A DNA stretch of 15,553 nt from Deltaproteobacteria bacterium UBA6106 (GCA_002428485.1 DIWM01000006.1:1-15553); one strand, 5' to 3'; counted from the stretch's first letter, positions 1-7,066 are shown. Made by a program: numbers and translations. Notes: generated from the sequence alone by a model not told the origin.

Positions 1-52
1 TCGCTCGAGAACTCGCTATAAAATAAGAGCAGGGCTCACGTCGCCCCCTCTA

Positions 53-124
53 TAAACCAGCAGTCAGCTAAAACAAAAAGGCTTTAGGTTGATGGCTAAA
101 CCAGCAGTCAGCAGACAAAAAGGC
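53..124 (+). repeat. Direct repeat pair, 16 bp exact, 44 bp apart
   Basis: TAAACCAGCAGTCAGC occurs at 53-68 and again at 97-112. Both copies are followed by a near-identical ACAAAAAGGC tail (ending at 82 and 124), so the real unit is about 28-30 bp with a small indel. Two copies only; no array structure. Function unknown. Confidence 0.75.
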
Positions 125-200
125 AGACCAAGGTTAAGCAGACTACCGGTTCTCCTCAACCTCAACCTGATTCTTCTCATCCTTTCGTCCTTCGGTCATC

Positions 201-259
201 CGCCTCGCGCCTAACGCCTTACGCCGAACGTTTCACGACTTACGCCTCACGACTTACGG
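201..259 (+). repeat. Heptamer-phased repeat array (CG-N5 units)
   Basis: Eight consecutive 7-bp units each begin with CG: CGCCTCG, CGCCTAA, CGCCTTA, CGCCGAA, CGTTTCA, CGACTTA, CGCCTCA, CGACTTA. Within it the 12-mer TCACGACTTACG occurs twice, 14 bp (two heptamers) apart. This resembles the short tandemly repeated repetitive (STRR) heptamers known from cyanobacteria; the same 7-bp phasing appears in other gaps of this window. Confidence 0.75.
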
Positions 260-277
260 GTGTTCTGCCAGCTTGGA

Positions 278-320
278 CACTTTAAATGGCTGATTGGAAA
301 CATTTTCCTTTTAATCCCAT
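278..320 (+). repeat. 43-bp dispersed motif, copy 1
   Basis: This stretch aligns without gaps to 8449-8491, with about three quarters of positions identical, including CACTTT, TGG, AACATTT, CTTTTAAT and CCAT. Each copy contains two CACTTTTAAT-like sub-units. Both copies lie just upstream of a gene. It could be a terminal remnant of an insertion sequence (multiple terminal repeats as in IS21-type ends) or a shared regulatory element; the sequence alone does not decide. Confidence 0.5.
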
Positions 321-382
321 TTTTTACCTTATACAAATAATGAGAAACTTTTAACAGCACCGGGAAGTTATGAACAAAGAAT

Positions 383-685
383 ATGAACGCGGCTAATGAA
401 ATAGATCTTTATTCACGTCCTATCCGCAACCCTGAATACGCCCTTCAGGAAGGCTCATGCGGGTGGGCCGCCCTGGTAAACCTGGACATTCCTGCGGGCG
501 TTGCCCTCAACGCCGCAGGGCTTCTGGTCTGGCGGATGATCGACGGCAAACGTACTACAGGAGAGATCATTGGTGAGATCAAGGAATGCTTTGCCGATTC
601 ACCGCCGACGCTGGAAGGAGACGTTCTGGCCATTCTGGATGTCCTTCTGGGGGCCGGACTAATCGGTTATGAGGTGAGAATATGA
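383..685 (+). CDS. PqqD-like small protein (leader-recognition element), first copy
   Basis: A 100-residue protein with the PqqD fold pattern: an N-terminal beta region followed by a segment in which A-L-N-A-A-G-x-x-x-W (about residues 41-51) starts the helical half, then a T-x-x-E-I-I helix and a C-terminal helix. PqqD-family proteins (RiPP recognition elements) bind the leader of a precursor peptide and present it to a radical SAM enzyme. The gene is the first of a tightly overlapping set; its stop overlaps the next start (ATGA, 682-685). The start at 383 has a poor Shine-Dalgarno (AAAGAA) and is overlapped by an eight-codon mini-ORF from 370 with a better one, so translation may be coupled. 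It corresponds to one of the PqqD-related members of the SynChlorMet cassette; I cannot say which letter it should carry. Confidence 0.85.
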   Translation: MNAANEIDLYSRPIRNPEYALQEGSCGWAALVNLDIPAGVALNAAGLLVWRMIDGKRTTGEIIGEIKECFADSPPTLEGDVLAILDVLLGAGLIGYEVRI

Positions 686-1008
686 AACGTTATGCGGCAA
701 ATCCTGTCGTTTCTCTGCGGGAGGAGTTTGAAGGAGCGCTGCTTTACAACCCCGACACGGATAATATTGTCCTGATCAACGAGACAGGGCAGCTTATCTG
801 GGATGCAATCGCCACACCGCAGACCCTGGAAGCGATCTCGGCGTATCTTGCGGCGAACACAGACTTTGCTGCTGTGCTTCCCAGCCCCTATGGAGGCGGT
901 CCTGCTGCGTCCGCCGCCTCCCCATCTGCCCGACTGGCCCGCATCAAAGAGGACGTAACGGCGTTCATCGGATCGCTGCCCTCCGATTTCATGGTGGAAT
1001 ATGATTGA
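682..1008 (+). CDS. PqqD-like small protein, second copy (ScmD-type)
   Basis: A 108-residue PqqD-like protein: residues 1-30 form the beta part (F-E-G-A-L-L-Y-N-P-D), followed by the hallmark L-I-N-E-T-G-x-L-I-W-D (about 31-41) and a T-L-E-A-I helix. Residues 66-84 are a low-complexity linker rich in Pro, Gly, Ala and Ser (PSPYGGGPAASAASPSA) that interrupts the usual helical half, unlike most PqqD proteins of 85-95 residues. It overlaps the upstream PqqD gene by 4 bp and the downstream radical SAM gene by 8 bp, with GAGGTGA upstream of its start. Two divergent PqqD proteins beside two radical SAM enzymes suggest one recognition protein per enzyme, which is inference. Confidence 0.82.
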   Translation: MKRYAANPVVSLREEFEGALLYNPDTDNIVLINETGQLIWDAIATPQTLEAISAYLAANTDFAAVLPSPYGGGPAASAASPSARLARIKEDVTAFIGSLPSDFMVEYD

Positions 1009-2125
1009 AAGGCATCAACTAAACGCCATACCCCGCGTGCCCGAGAGCCTCGATGTGAGCCTCACGGGCATGTGCAATCTTCGCTGCCGCTACTGCTTCT
1101 ACGCCGACGAAATGGCCACCCTCGGCGACCTGCCGACGGATAGCTGGTTAACATTTTTTGCCGAAGCCGGCGCCATAGGCATACAGCGCCTGACGCTCTC
1201 CGGCGGCGAGGTCTTCACCCGCCCCGACCTCTTTACTCTGTTGGACGGTATTATCGAAAACCGCATGCGATACAGCATCCTGACCAACGGCACGCTTATT
1301 TCAGATGATGAGATCGCCGCGTTAGAAGAGGGCAAGCGCCGCTTGCGCCTTGATCTCATCCAGGTATCCATCGACGGGTCTTCCTCTGCCATCCACGACC
1401 TTAGCCGTCCTCCGGCGAGTTTCGACCGGGCCTTGCGGGGGTTGCGCCTGCTTAAGGAAGATGGCCTTCCCGTGACCGCCCGGGTCACGATCAACCGACA
1501 CAATGTCAATGATCTGCCGAATATCGCCCGCCTCCTGCTCGATGACATCGGACTCCGGTCCTTCAGCACGAACAGCGCCGACCGCTTCGGTTCTGCCCGC
1601 TGCTCGGGTCAGGGCGTACTGCTTTCCACTGAAGAATGGCGCATCGCTTTGAGAACGATGGCCAAGCTTTCCCGGAACTACCCGGGGCGCATCAGCGCTA
1701 CTGCCGGCCCCCTTGCCTTCGCCGAGGATGCCGACCGGATCGAAGGCATCATGGCGAGCGGGGGGACAGGACTGCCAGGCCGGGGTACCCTCTCGGCTTG
1801 CGGGGGCATCTTCAGTAAGATGGCGGTCCTCCACAACGGCGCCATTGTCCCCTGCAATATGCTGCCCACGATGATCATGGGAAAGATCGGCTTCACACCC
1901 CTTGACGATGTCTGGCTTCACGGCAGGGAGATAAATGTCCTGCGCAGGCGGTACGAGACACCAATCACGTCAATTGCCGGCTGCACCGACTGCCGATACG
2001 CCAGCTTCTGCACCGGCGGCTGTCCGGCCGTGGTCTATGCACGGTACGGCAGGCTCGACGCTGTTGATCCGGGAAGCTGCTATAAAAAATACCGCGCGGA
2101 GAACTATGTCCCTTTGCGACCTTGA
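1001..2125 (+). CDS. scmE: Radical SAM/SPASM peptide maturase, ScmE-like
   Basis: A 374-residue enzyme. The SAM-binding [4Fe-4S] motif CNLRCRYC (C25, C29, C32) lies in strand one; L-S-G-G-E (67-70) and I-L-T-N-G-T follow as in the radical SAM core. The C-terminal SPASM domain carries C267, C285, C328, C331, C337, C341 and C360, enough for auxiliary iron-sulfur clusters. Such enzymes cleave S-adenosylmethionine to a 5'-deoxyadenosyl radical and modify ribosomal peptides, often by forming thioether or carbon-carbon links. The position directly after two PqqD-like genes and before a Cys-containing peptide gene supports this. It overlaps the preceding gene by 8 bp and the next by 20 bp. Radical SAM/SPASM identity is secure; the letter E rests on similarity to the SynChlorMet cassette from memory and could be swapped with F. 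Confidence 0.9.
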   Translation: MIERHQLNAIPRVPESLDVSLTGMCNLRCRYCFYADEMATLGDLPTDSWLTFFAEAGAIGIQRLTLSGGEVFTRPDLFTLLDGIIENRMRYSILTNGTLISDDEIAALEEGKRRLRLDLIQVSIDGSSSAIHDLSRPPASFDRALRGLRLLKEDGLPVTARVTINRHNVNDLPNIARLLLDDIGLRSFSTNSADRFGSARCSGQGVLLSTEEWRIALRTMAKLSRNYPGRISATAGPLAFAEDADRIEGIMASGGTGLPGRGTLSACGGIFSKMAVLHNGAIVPCNMLPTMIMGKIGFTPLDDVWLHGREINVLRRRYETPITSIAGCTDCRYASFCTGGCPAVVYARYGRLDAVDPGSCYKKYRAENYVPLRP

Positions 2126-3257
2126 GATACACGCCAATCCTCAACCGTTTGCTCAATTGCCGGAAGGCGTCCCTCCCTTGCGCGCCTTCTATCTTTACCT
2201 CACCGGCGGCTGCAACCTTATGTGCCTCCACTGCTGGATAACGCCGCGCTTCGCGGACGGCAGACCCGACCCGCAGGAATGCATCGATCCCGATCTCCTC
2301 TTTGCCGCCGTCAGGGAGGCCGGGGCACTTGGGCTTGCCGGCGCCAAGCTGACCGGCGGCGAGCCATTTCTGCACCCCCGATTCGAGGACATCGTCGCGG
2401 GGCTCAGCAAGCTGGGCATCGAAATGAATATGGAGACCAACGGTACCCTGCTGACAAAGGAGCTGGCACGCTGGTTGAAGAATGAGACAAAGGTCGGCTT
2501 CATCTCCGTGAGCCTCGATGACGACGACCCGGCCTTACACGACGCCTTCCGGGGTGTGAAGGGCGCATTCGAGGCTGCCCTGCGCGGGCTCGATCACCTC
2601 GTAGGGGCAGGATATGAGAACGTACAGGTCATCATGAGCCTTCATAAGGGCAATGTCGATGCGATAGACGGCGTCGTAGCGCTGTCGGCAGCCCACGGCG
2701 CTGCTTCCGTGAAGTTCAATCCCATAAACGGCAACGGACGGGGAAGACAGATGATGCTCCGCCGGGAAACTTTCGATGTTCCCGAGCTGCTTGCGATCGA
2801 ACGCTATGTCTATGGAAAACTAAAGGAGAAGGCGGCGATCAGGCGCCTGGTCCTGGACCTGCCGCCGGCGATCCGCTCCTTCCGGGCGCTGATGGAGACA
2901 GGCGGCTCGACCGGGGATTGCGGCATCCTGAACATTCTGGGCATCCTCGGATCCGGTGAGATCGCCATGTGCGGCATCGGCCGGACAACACCCTCGCTCA
3001 TCTACGGGCGGCTGGGAGACAGCATCTCCGACATCTGGCTGAACCACCCGAAGCTTCTGCAACTCAGGGGCGAACTGAAAGATTGGTCCGGCTACCCTGG
3101 CATTTGCGGCGACTGTATCCTGGCGCGCCTCTGCCGAACAGGCTGCGTTGCTGACAATTACCGCGAGGGAGGAAGGATGGTCTGTCCGGGAAGACAGTGC
3201 GAAGAGGCGCAAAGGCAGGGGCTATTCCCGAATAGCCGGCGGAGGACGGAACAATAA
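2106..3257 (+). CDS. scmF: Radical SAM/SPASM peptide maturase, ScmF-like
   Basis: The second radical SAM enzyme, 383 residues from ATG 2106. The cluster motif is CNLMCLHC (C36, C40, C43), followed by K-L-T-G-G-E-P (81-87), M-E-T-N-G-T-L and a SPASM C-terminus with C272, C289, C334, C337, C343, C347, C360 and C365. The reading frame is open back to 1935, but those 57 extra residues lie wholly inside the upstream gene and do not look like radical SAM sequence. The start at 2106 has GGAGA upstream and puts the Cys motif about 35 residues in, as is usual. The 20-bp overlap with the upstream gene implies translational coupling. It differs markedly from its neighbour, so the pair is not a recent duplication; the two probably act on the same peptide at different residues or in sequence, which is inference. 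Confidence 0.9.
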   Translation: MSLCDLEIHANPQPFAQLPEGVPPLRAFYLYLTGGCNLMCLHCWITPRFADGRPDPQECIDPDLLFAAVREAGALGLAGAKLTGGEPFLHPRFEDIVAGLSKLGIEMNMETNGTLLTKELARWLKNETKVGFISVSLDDDDPALHDAFRGVKGAFEAALRGLDHLVGAGYENVQVIMSLHKGNVDAIDGVVALSAAHGAASVKFNPINGNGRGRQMMLRRETFDVPELLAIERYVYGKLKEKAAIRRLVLDLPPAIRSFRALMETGGSTGDCGILNILGILGSGEIAMCGIGRTTPSLIYGRLGDSISDIWLNHPKLLQLRGELKDWSGYPGICGDCILARLCRTGCVADNYREGGRMVCPGRQCEEAQRQGLFPNSRRRTEQ

Positions 3258-3291
3258 AACCAGTGAAAGGGGAAAGGCGGGAAAGACCGTG

Positions 3292-3312
3292 ATTCGTAAT
3301 TCGTAATTGGGA
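3292..3312 (+). repeat. Heptamer-phased repeat (ATTCGTA units)
   Basis: ATTCGTA occurs twice in tandem (3292-3298, 3299-3305), followed in phase by ATTGGGA. It lies in the 121-bp gap between the second radical SAM gene and the peptide gene. Further on the gap holds short AGATAGAC and CAGAT repetitions (about 3330-3358). No hairpin-plus-T-run terminator was seen in the gap. Confidence 0.55.
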
Positions 3313-3378
3313 CACCCTATCGCCAGACAGACCAGATAGACGAAACAGATCAGATAGACTAAAACGCAGGAGGGAACG

Positions 3379-3552
3379 ATGATGAAGGAAAAGAAGGATG
3401 TAAAAAAGATCCCCTATGAACCGCCGAGAGCGGTGAGGCTCGCGGAAACAAAAGAAGGAAGGGGGCTTTGCACAAGCGGATCCGGGGATGCCGATGTGTG
3501 CTTCAGCGGAAATGCTGCCGTAGGCGGCTGTGGCGCCGGGAACGGTTTCTGA
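3379..3552 (+). CDS. Putative RiPP precursor peptide with three periodic cysteines (ScmA-like)
   Basis: A 57-residue ORF, too short for ordinary gene callers. The ribosome binding site AGGAGGG (3368-3374) is the best in the cassette; two ATGs (3379, 3382) are possible, the second with ideal 7-nt spacing. Residues 1-28 form a charged leader (MMKEKKDVKK, then YEPPRAVRL, a motif common in leaders of radical-SAM-modified peptides). The core has C31, C41 and C51, exactly ten residues apart, each starting a unit of pattern C-x-(S/A)-G-(S/N)-(G/A): CTSGSGDADV, CFSGNAAVGG, CGAGNGF. Gly, Ser, Asn and Asp next to Cys suggest thioether crosslinks (sactipeptide or ranthipeptide type), which is inference. 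It sits between the two radical SAM genes and the kinase-protease gene, as expected for the cassette substrate. Confidence 0.82.
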   Translation: MMKEKKDVKKIPYEPPRAVRLAETKEGRGLCTSGSGDADVCFSGNAAVGGCGAGNGF

Positions 3553-3591
3553 GATATTTCAAAAAATAAAGCGGGTGCAGAGGAGAAGGCG

Positions 3592-3618
3592 ATGGAAGAT
3601 GGGATGATGATCCTATGA
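3592..3618 (+). other. Eight-codon mini-ORF coupled to the ScmC-like start
   Basis: ATG 3592 has a strong upstream GGAGAAGG, encodes MEDGMMIL and ends with TGA at 3616-3618, which overlaps the ATG of the next gene (3615) as CTATGA. The next gene itself has no good Shine-Dalgarno, so ribosomes finishing this mini-ORF could restart there. A coupling role is inferred; the peptide is unlikely to matter. Confidence 0.35.
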
Positions 3619-5195
3619 ACGTATCGTATGTGCTGTCCCTTGCCGATGGCTCTCATAGACAGATAAGGGCAGGCGATGCAGGCGCGGTGCCCATTGTGGA
3701 AATGCTTGTACAGGCCATGAAGCTCAGGAAGGGCGACAGCGCTTCGGGGGATTCACTGCTCGTTCTGAGCGGACAGGGGAAAGAAACGTTCTCAGCGGAA
3801 GACGGTTCCATCGTCTGCCGTTTTCCTCCACCTGAAAACAGAGACGAACTTGTGTCCCGGGCAATGGAAGCCTCCCTCGCCATCGCTCATGAGGCACAGC
3901 AACATGGCGGCGTCCTTGTCCACGGGGGCCTTGCCGAACATAAGGGGAACGGATTGATCCTCGCGGCGCCGGGAGGCACGGGCAAGTCCACCGCTTGTTC
4001 CCGTCTGCCTCGCCCCTGGCGATCACTGAGTGACGATGCGGCACTGATTGTCCGCGATCCGCAGGGCAATTGTTTCGCCCATCCCTGGCCGACGTGGAGC
4101 CTGTTCTATAATAACGGCCCAGGGGGAAAATGGGATACCCCGACCGGCACGCCCTTGAAAGCCTTGTATTTTCTGTTTCAGGCGGCAGAAGACGCCCTGG
4201 AGAAACTCGTCCCTACCCAGGCCGCGGCCATGCTCATTGAATCTGTGGAACAGGCAAACCGCGTCTTTGACCGTCGGCTGCATCCCATAGAAATAAAGAA
4301 GAACCATCTACAACAGTTCTCCATCGTCTGCGCCATGACCGAGAGGCTGCCTGCCTATCGCCTGTGCCTGAGTCTGACCGGCAAATTCTGGAAACTTATG
4401 GAAGGATCGATAAACCCGGATGGGTCATTGGGAACTGTACCCGCCGCATGTGGAAAATCTTGGGCAAAACATCATACTTTCTCTGGAGGAAGACCTTACG
4501 TTGACAGTACGGTTCAGGTTAAAATCGAAAGTAAACAGGCAGCCCCTTCCGGTGTGGTCTTTTCCGGAAACAGCATGCACCCGACGCTGAAGGAACCGGA
4601 TTATCTGGAGATACGTTCCTATGATGGAGCAAAACCGCGGCGCGGCGATGTGGTCTATTTTAGGTCGCCCCGCACAGGAATAATGGTCGTCCACCGGGTC
4701 ATGGCGGTGCGACCGGAGGGGCTGCTTACAAAAGGCGACAACAACCCGCACCGCGACCCCGACATTGTTTCCGCGAATAACCTCACAGGCCGGGTCGTCG
4801 CAGCGAGGAGTTCAGAGAGAGAACGCCGTGTCAGGGGCGGCGCGGCAGGCATGCTGGAACACTATTGTGCGCGCATGTCCCGCAAGGCCGCAATGGCAGC
4901 ACACAGGCTATGCCGCTTCTTTTTCCGTTCCGGTTCATTGATGGGCATCCTGAGGTCTCTTGCGCGCAATCGATTAAAGTTCAAATTCGTTCTCTTCGGC
5001 AAAATTCCCCTGGGGCATATGAAAACACTCGCAAACAATCAATGTGTCGGCCGATATATACACGGCACATGGCATATTGACTACCCGTGGCGGCTGCTCG
5101 TAGATCCGGAAAAAATCGCGGCGGCTGCAGAAAAATACGAAACAGCAAAGACCCGGTGGCAACAGGCTCAAAGGCATGCAACGAGTGGGTTTTGA
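3615..5195 (+). CDS. scmC: ScmC-like fusion: HprK-type P-loop domain plus S26 signal-peptidase-like protease
   Basis: A 526-residue protein with two halves. Residues 1-270 resemble the HPr-kinase-like proteins of RiPP clusters: a Walker A loop APGGTGKST (118-126), S-D-D (139-141) and H-P-W-P-T-W. Residues about 300-400 match S26 peptidases: S-G-N-S-M-H-P-T-L with nucleophile Ser320, R-R-G-D-V-V-Y-F (342-349), V-V-H-R-V with His360 and K-G-D-N-N with Asp375. His in place of the bacterial Lys general base resembles the archaeal/ER Sec11 type. The tail (440-500) is basic-hydrophobic and ends in W-H-I-D-Y-P-W-R-L-L-V-D, a pattern I recall from S24/S26-like proteins of peptide clusters. There is no N-terminal membrane anchor, so it is not a housekeeping signal peptidase. 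It likely cleaves the leader; the kinase role is unknown. The fusion is one uninterrupted frame. Confidence 0.82.
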   Translation: MNVSYVLSLADGSHRQIRAGDAGAVPIVEMLVQAMKLRKGDSASGDSLLVLSGQGKETFSAEDGSIVCRFPPPENRDELVSRAMEASLAIAHEAQQHGGVLVHGGLAEHKGNGLILAAPGGTGKSTACSRLPRPWRSLSDDAALIVRDPQGNCFAHPWPTWSLFYNNGPGGKWDTPTGTPLKALYFLFQAAEDALEKLVPTQAAAMLIESVEQANRVFDRRLHPIEIKKNHLQQFSIVCAMTERLPAYRLCLSLTGKFWKLMEGSINPDGSLGTVPAACGKSWAKHHTFSGGRPYVDSTVQVKIESKQAAPSGVVFSGNSMHPTLKEPDYLEIRSYDGAKPRRGDVVYFRSPRTGIMVVHRVMAVRPEGLLTKGDNNPHRDPDIVSANNLTGRVVAARSSERERRVRGGAAGMLEHYCARMSRKAAMAAHRLCRFFFRSGSLMGILRSLARNRLKFKFVLFGKIPLGHMKTLANNQCVGRYIHGTWHIDYPWRLLVDPEKIAAAAEKYETAKTRWQQAQRHATSGF

Positions 5196-5215
5196 TTCCA
5201 GGCCTCTTCTGTAAG

Positions 5216-7003
5216 ATGGATGTATTCCAGGGGCTGCACCGCGCCGTGCGCCTTGTCTGGAAGGGCGCACCCGGCTGGACCCCGGCAGGCGCTGTGCTCA
5301 TCGTCATTCAAGCATTCCTGCCGCTTGTCGCCTTGTATCTGATGAAGCTGATCGTGGACGGGATCGCTGCCGGTCTTGCATCGCCTGGGTCGGTCAATGC
5401 CTTCGGCGGTATGGCCCGTCTCATCGCTCTCGCGGCATTTGCCACCCTTGCCGGCTCCCTGTGCCAATCCCTCTCAGAGATCGTCAGAGAGGCTCAGGGG
5501 CGCGTTGTGGCCGACCACGTTTCAGACCTTATCCATGCAAAGTCCGTGGAGATAGATCTCGGGCACTACGACAACCCGGCATTTCACGATACCCTCCACC
5601 GCGCCCAGCAGGAGGCGCCCTACAGGCCGACCCGCATCGTGAGCAGCCTCAACGGTATCTTCCGAAGCAGCGTCTCACTTTGTGCCGTGGCAGGGCTTCT
5701 CTTTTACCTCCACTGGGCCATCGCTCTCGTTCTCATTGCCGCCCTTGTACCGGGCATTGTGGTGCGGCTCAACCATGCGGACCGGATGCACAGATGGCAG
5801 CATCAAAGGACAAAGACGGAGAGGAAGGCATATTACCTGCACTGGATGCTTACCGACGCCTCTCACGCCAGGGAGATACGGTTATTCGGCCTTGGTCCCC
5901 TGTTTATTGACTGGTACCGGAACCTCAGTTCACAACTGCGAATGGAAAGGCTGTCCCTGACTACCCGGCGCGCCTTCTTTGAACTCATAACCCGGGTATG
6001 CGGGATATGCGCCCTTTTCGGTGCCTTCGCCTTCATCGCTCACAGGACGCTTTCCGGCGCCATGACCTTGGGCGACATGGTGATGTACTACCAAGCCTTC
6101 CAGAGGGCGCAGGGCTATCTGCAGGAGCTTCTTGGCAATCTTGCGGTGCTCTATGAGGACAACCTCTTCCTCTCCCACTTTTATGACTTCCTCGATCTGA
6201 AGCCGGAGATTACAACACCGCCTTCTCCGGCAAGGTTCCCTGAACCCATGGAAAAAGGAATTACCTTCAGCAAGGTAAGCTTCACATATCCGGAAAGGGA
6301 TACACCAGTTCTTAATGATATCAATCTCCATATAGCCCCGGGACAGGTAGTCGCCCTCGTCGGCGAAAACGGCTCCGGGAAAACGACCCTTGTGAAGCTG
6401 CTGTGCCGCTTCTACGACCCTGCACAGGGGAATATAACCATTGACGGGATCGACCTCAGGGAATTTGATGTGAATCACATCAGGAAGCGGCTCACCGTGA
6501 TCTTTCAGGATTATGTCCGTTACCACCTGACGGCCCGTGAGAATATCTGGCTGGGGGATATCGAGAGCGAACCGAACGACACAATGATCATCACTGCGGC
6601 CCGTCTGACGGGGGCTGTCCAGGTCATAAACAGGCTCAGGAAGGGCCTTGATACCTCATTGGGCAACCGTTTCGATGACGGTGAGGAACTGAGCACCGGC
6701 GAGTGGCAGAAGATCGCAATAGCAAGGGCATTCTTCCGCAATGCCCCCCTTGTTGTACTCGATGAGCCCACAAGCTCCATGGATGCAAGGGCTGAGCATG
6801 AGGTATTCAGGATGTTCCGCCGCCTCCTTAACGGGAGAACGGCAGTGATCGTAAGCCACAGGTTCTCGACGGTGAGGATGGCGGACCATATCTATGTACT
6901 GGAAGAAGGAAGGATCATCGAAGAAGGAAGCCATGACGAGCTCATCGAAAGAGGAGGAAAATACGCAAGGCTTTTTGAGATGCAGGCAAGCTGCTACAGG
7001 TGA
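5216..7003 (+). CDS. ABC exporter, fused permease and ATPase (peptide/lipid type)
   Basis: A 595-residue half-transporter from ATG 5216. The N-terminal half has hydrophobic membrane segments (for example around residues 18-45, 65-85, 150-185, 255-290). The ATPase half has Walker A GENGSGKTT (383-391), signature LSTGEWQKIA (from 492; LSTGE replaces LSGGQ), Walker B LVVLDEPTSSMD (Asp516) and the switch His548 in S-H-R. It would act as a homodimer in the inner membrane. No C39 peptidase domain is present, so leader removal must be done elsewhere, fitting the protease in the preceding gene 20 bp upstream. The frame is open back to 5087, but that extension overlaps the preceding gene and lacks transporter character. 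Export of the matured peptide is inferred from position. Confidence 0.88.
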   Translation: MDVFQGLHRAVRLVWKGAPGWTPAGAVLIVIQAFLPLVALYLMKLIVDGIAAGLASPGSVNAFGGMARLIALAAFATLAGSLCQSLSEIVREAQGRVVADHVSDLIHAKSVEIDLGHYDNPAFHDTLHRAQQEAPYRPTRIVSSLNGIFRSSVSLCAVAGLLFYLHWAIALVLIAALVPGIVVRLNHADRMHRWQHQRTKTERKAYYLHWMLTDASHAREIRLFGLGPLFIDWYRNLSSQLRMERLSLTTRRAFFELITRVCGICALFGAFAFIAHRTLSGAMTLGDMVMYYQAFQRAQGYLQELLGNLAVLYEDNLFLSHFYDFLDLKPEITTPPSPARFPEPMEKGITFSKVSFTYPERDTPVLNDINLHIAPGQVVALVGENGSGKTTLVKLLCRFYDPAQGNITIDGIDLREFDVNHIRKRLTVIFQDYVRYHLTARENIWLGDIESEPNDTMIITAARLTGAVQVINRLRKGLDTSLGNRFDDGEELSTGEWQKIAIARAFFRNAPLVVLDEPTSSMDARAEHEVFRMFRRLLNGRTAVIVSHRFSTVRMADHIYVLEEGRIIEEGSHDELIERGGKYARLFEMQASCYR

Positions 7004-7010
7004 AAAGCAG

Positions 7011-7066
7011 CTCATGGTTCATGGCTCATAGCGAACCGGATGCTGGATGCTCGATGCTGGATACGG
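7011..7066 (+). repeat. Heptamer-phased repeat in the gap after the ABC gene
   Basis: Eight 7-bp units in one phase: CTCATGG, TTCATGG, CTCATAG, CGAACCG, GATGCTG, GATGCTC, GATGCTG, GATACGG. The last four are near-identical. This is the clearest case of the 7-bp periodicity seen in the gaps of this window. The first units could form a short imperfect hairpin (7008-7024) but without a T-run. Confidence 0.7.

Larger units (their letters stand above)
1..382. other. Non-coding, repeat-rich leader region upstream of the Scm cassette
   Basis: No convincing coding sequence is visible; all three plus frames hit stops within the first 60 bases, so no gene tail from the left can be identified. The stretch holds a 16-bp direct repeat (53-68 and 97-112), a heptamer array (201-259) and a 43-bp motif (278-320) that recurs near 8449. 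The promoter of the cassette should lie in the AT-rich part after about 290, but I cannot point to a clear -35/-10 pair. A mini-ORF (370-396, eight codons, preceded by GGGAAG) overlaps the start of the first gene. Confidence 0.7.

Noticed and set aside
53..259. CRISPR array
   Set aside because: Only two copies of the 16-bp repeat and then heptamers without unique spacers of constant length; no cas genes.
1322..1921. 199-codon minus-strand ORF opposite the first radical SAM gene
   Set aside because: Antisense shadow of a GC-rich coding region; composition is unlike a folded protein and no motif is present.
1935..2105. N-terminal extension of the second radical SAM protein to ATG 1935
   Set aside because: It lies wholly inside the SPASM region of the upstream gene in another frame and has no family-like sequence; ATG 2106 has a ribosome site and normal spacing to the Cys motif.
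5087..5215. N-terminal extension of the ABC transporter to 5087
   Set aside because: It overlaps the end of the kinase-protease gene by over 100 bp and is basic and Cys-containing, unlike a transporter start; ATG 5216 fits the family.
7008..7024. Rho-independent terminator after the ABC gene
   Set aside because: The possible stem is imperfect with a bulge and is not followed by a T-run; it is better explained by the heptamer repeat.
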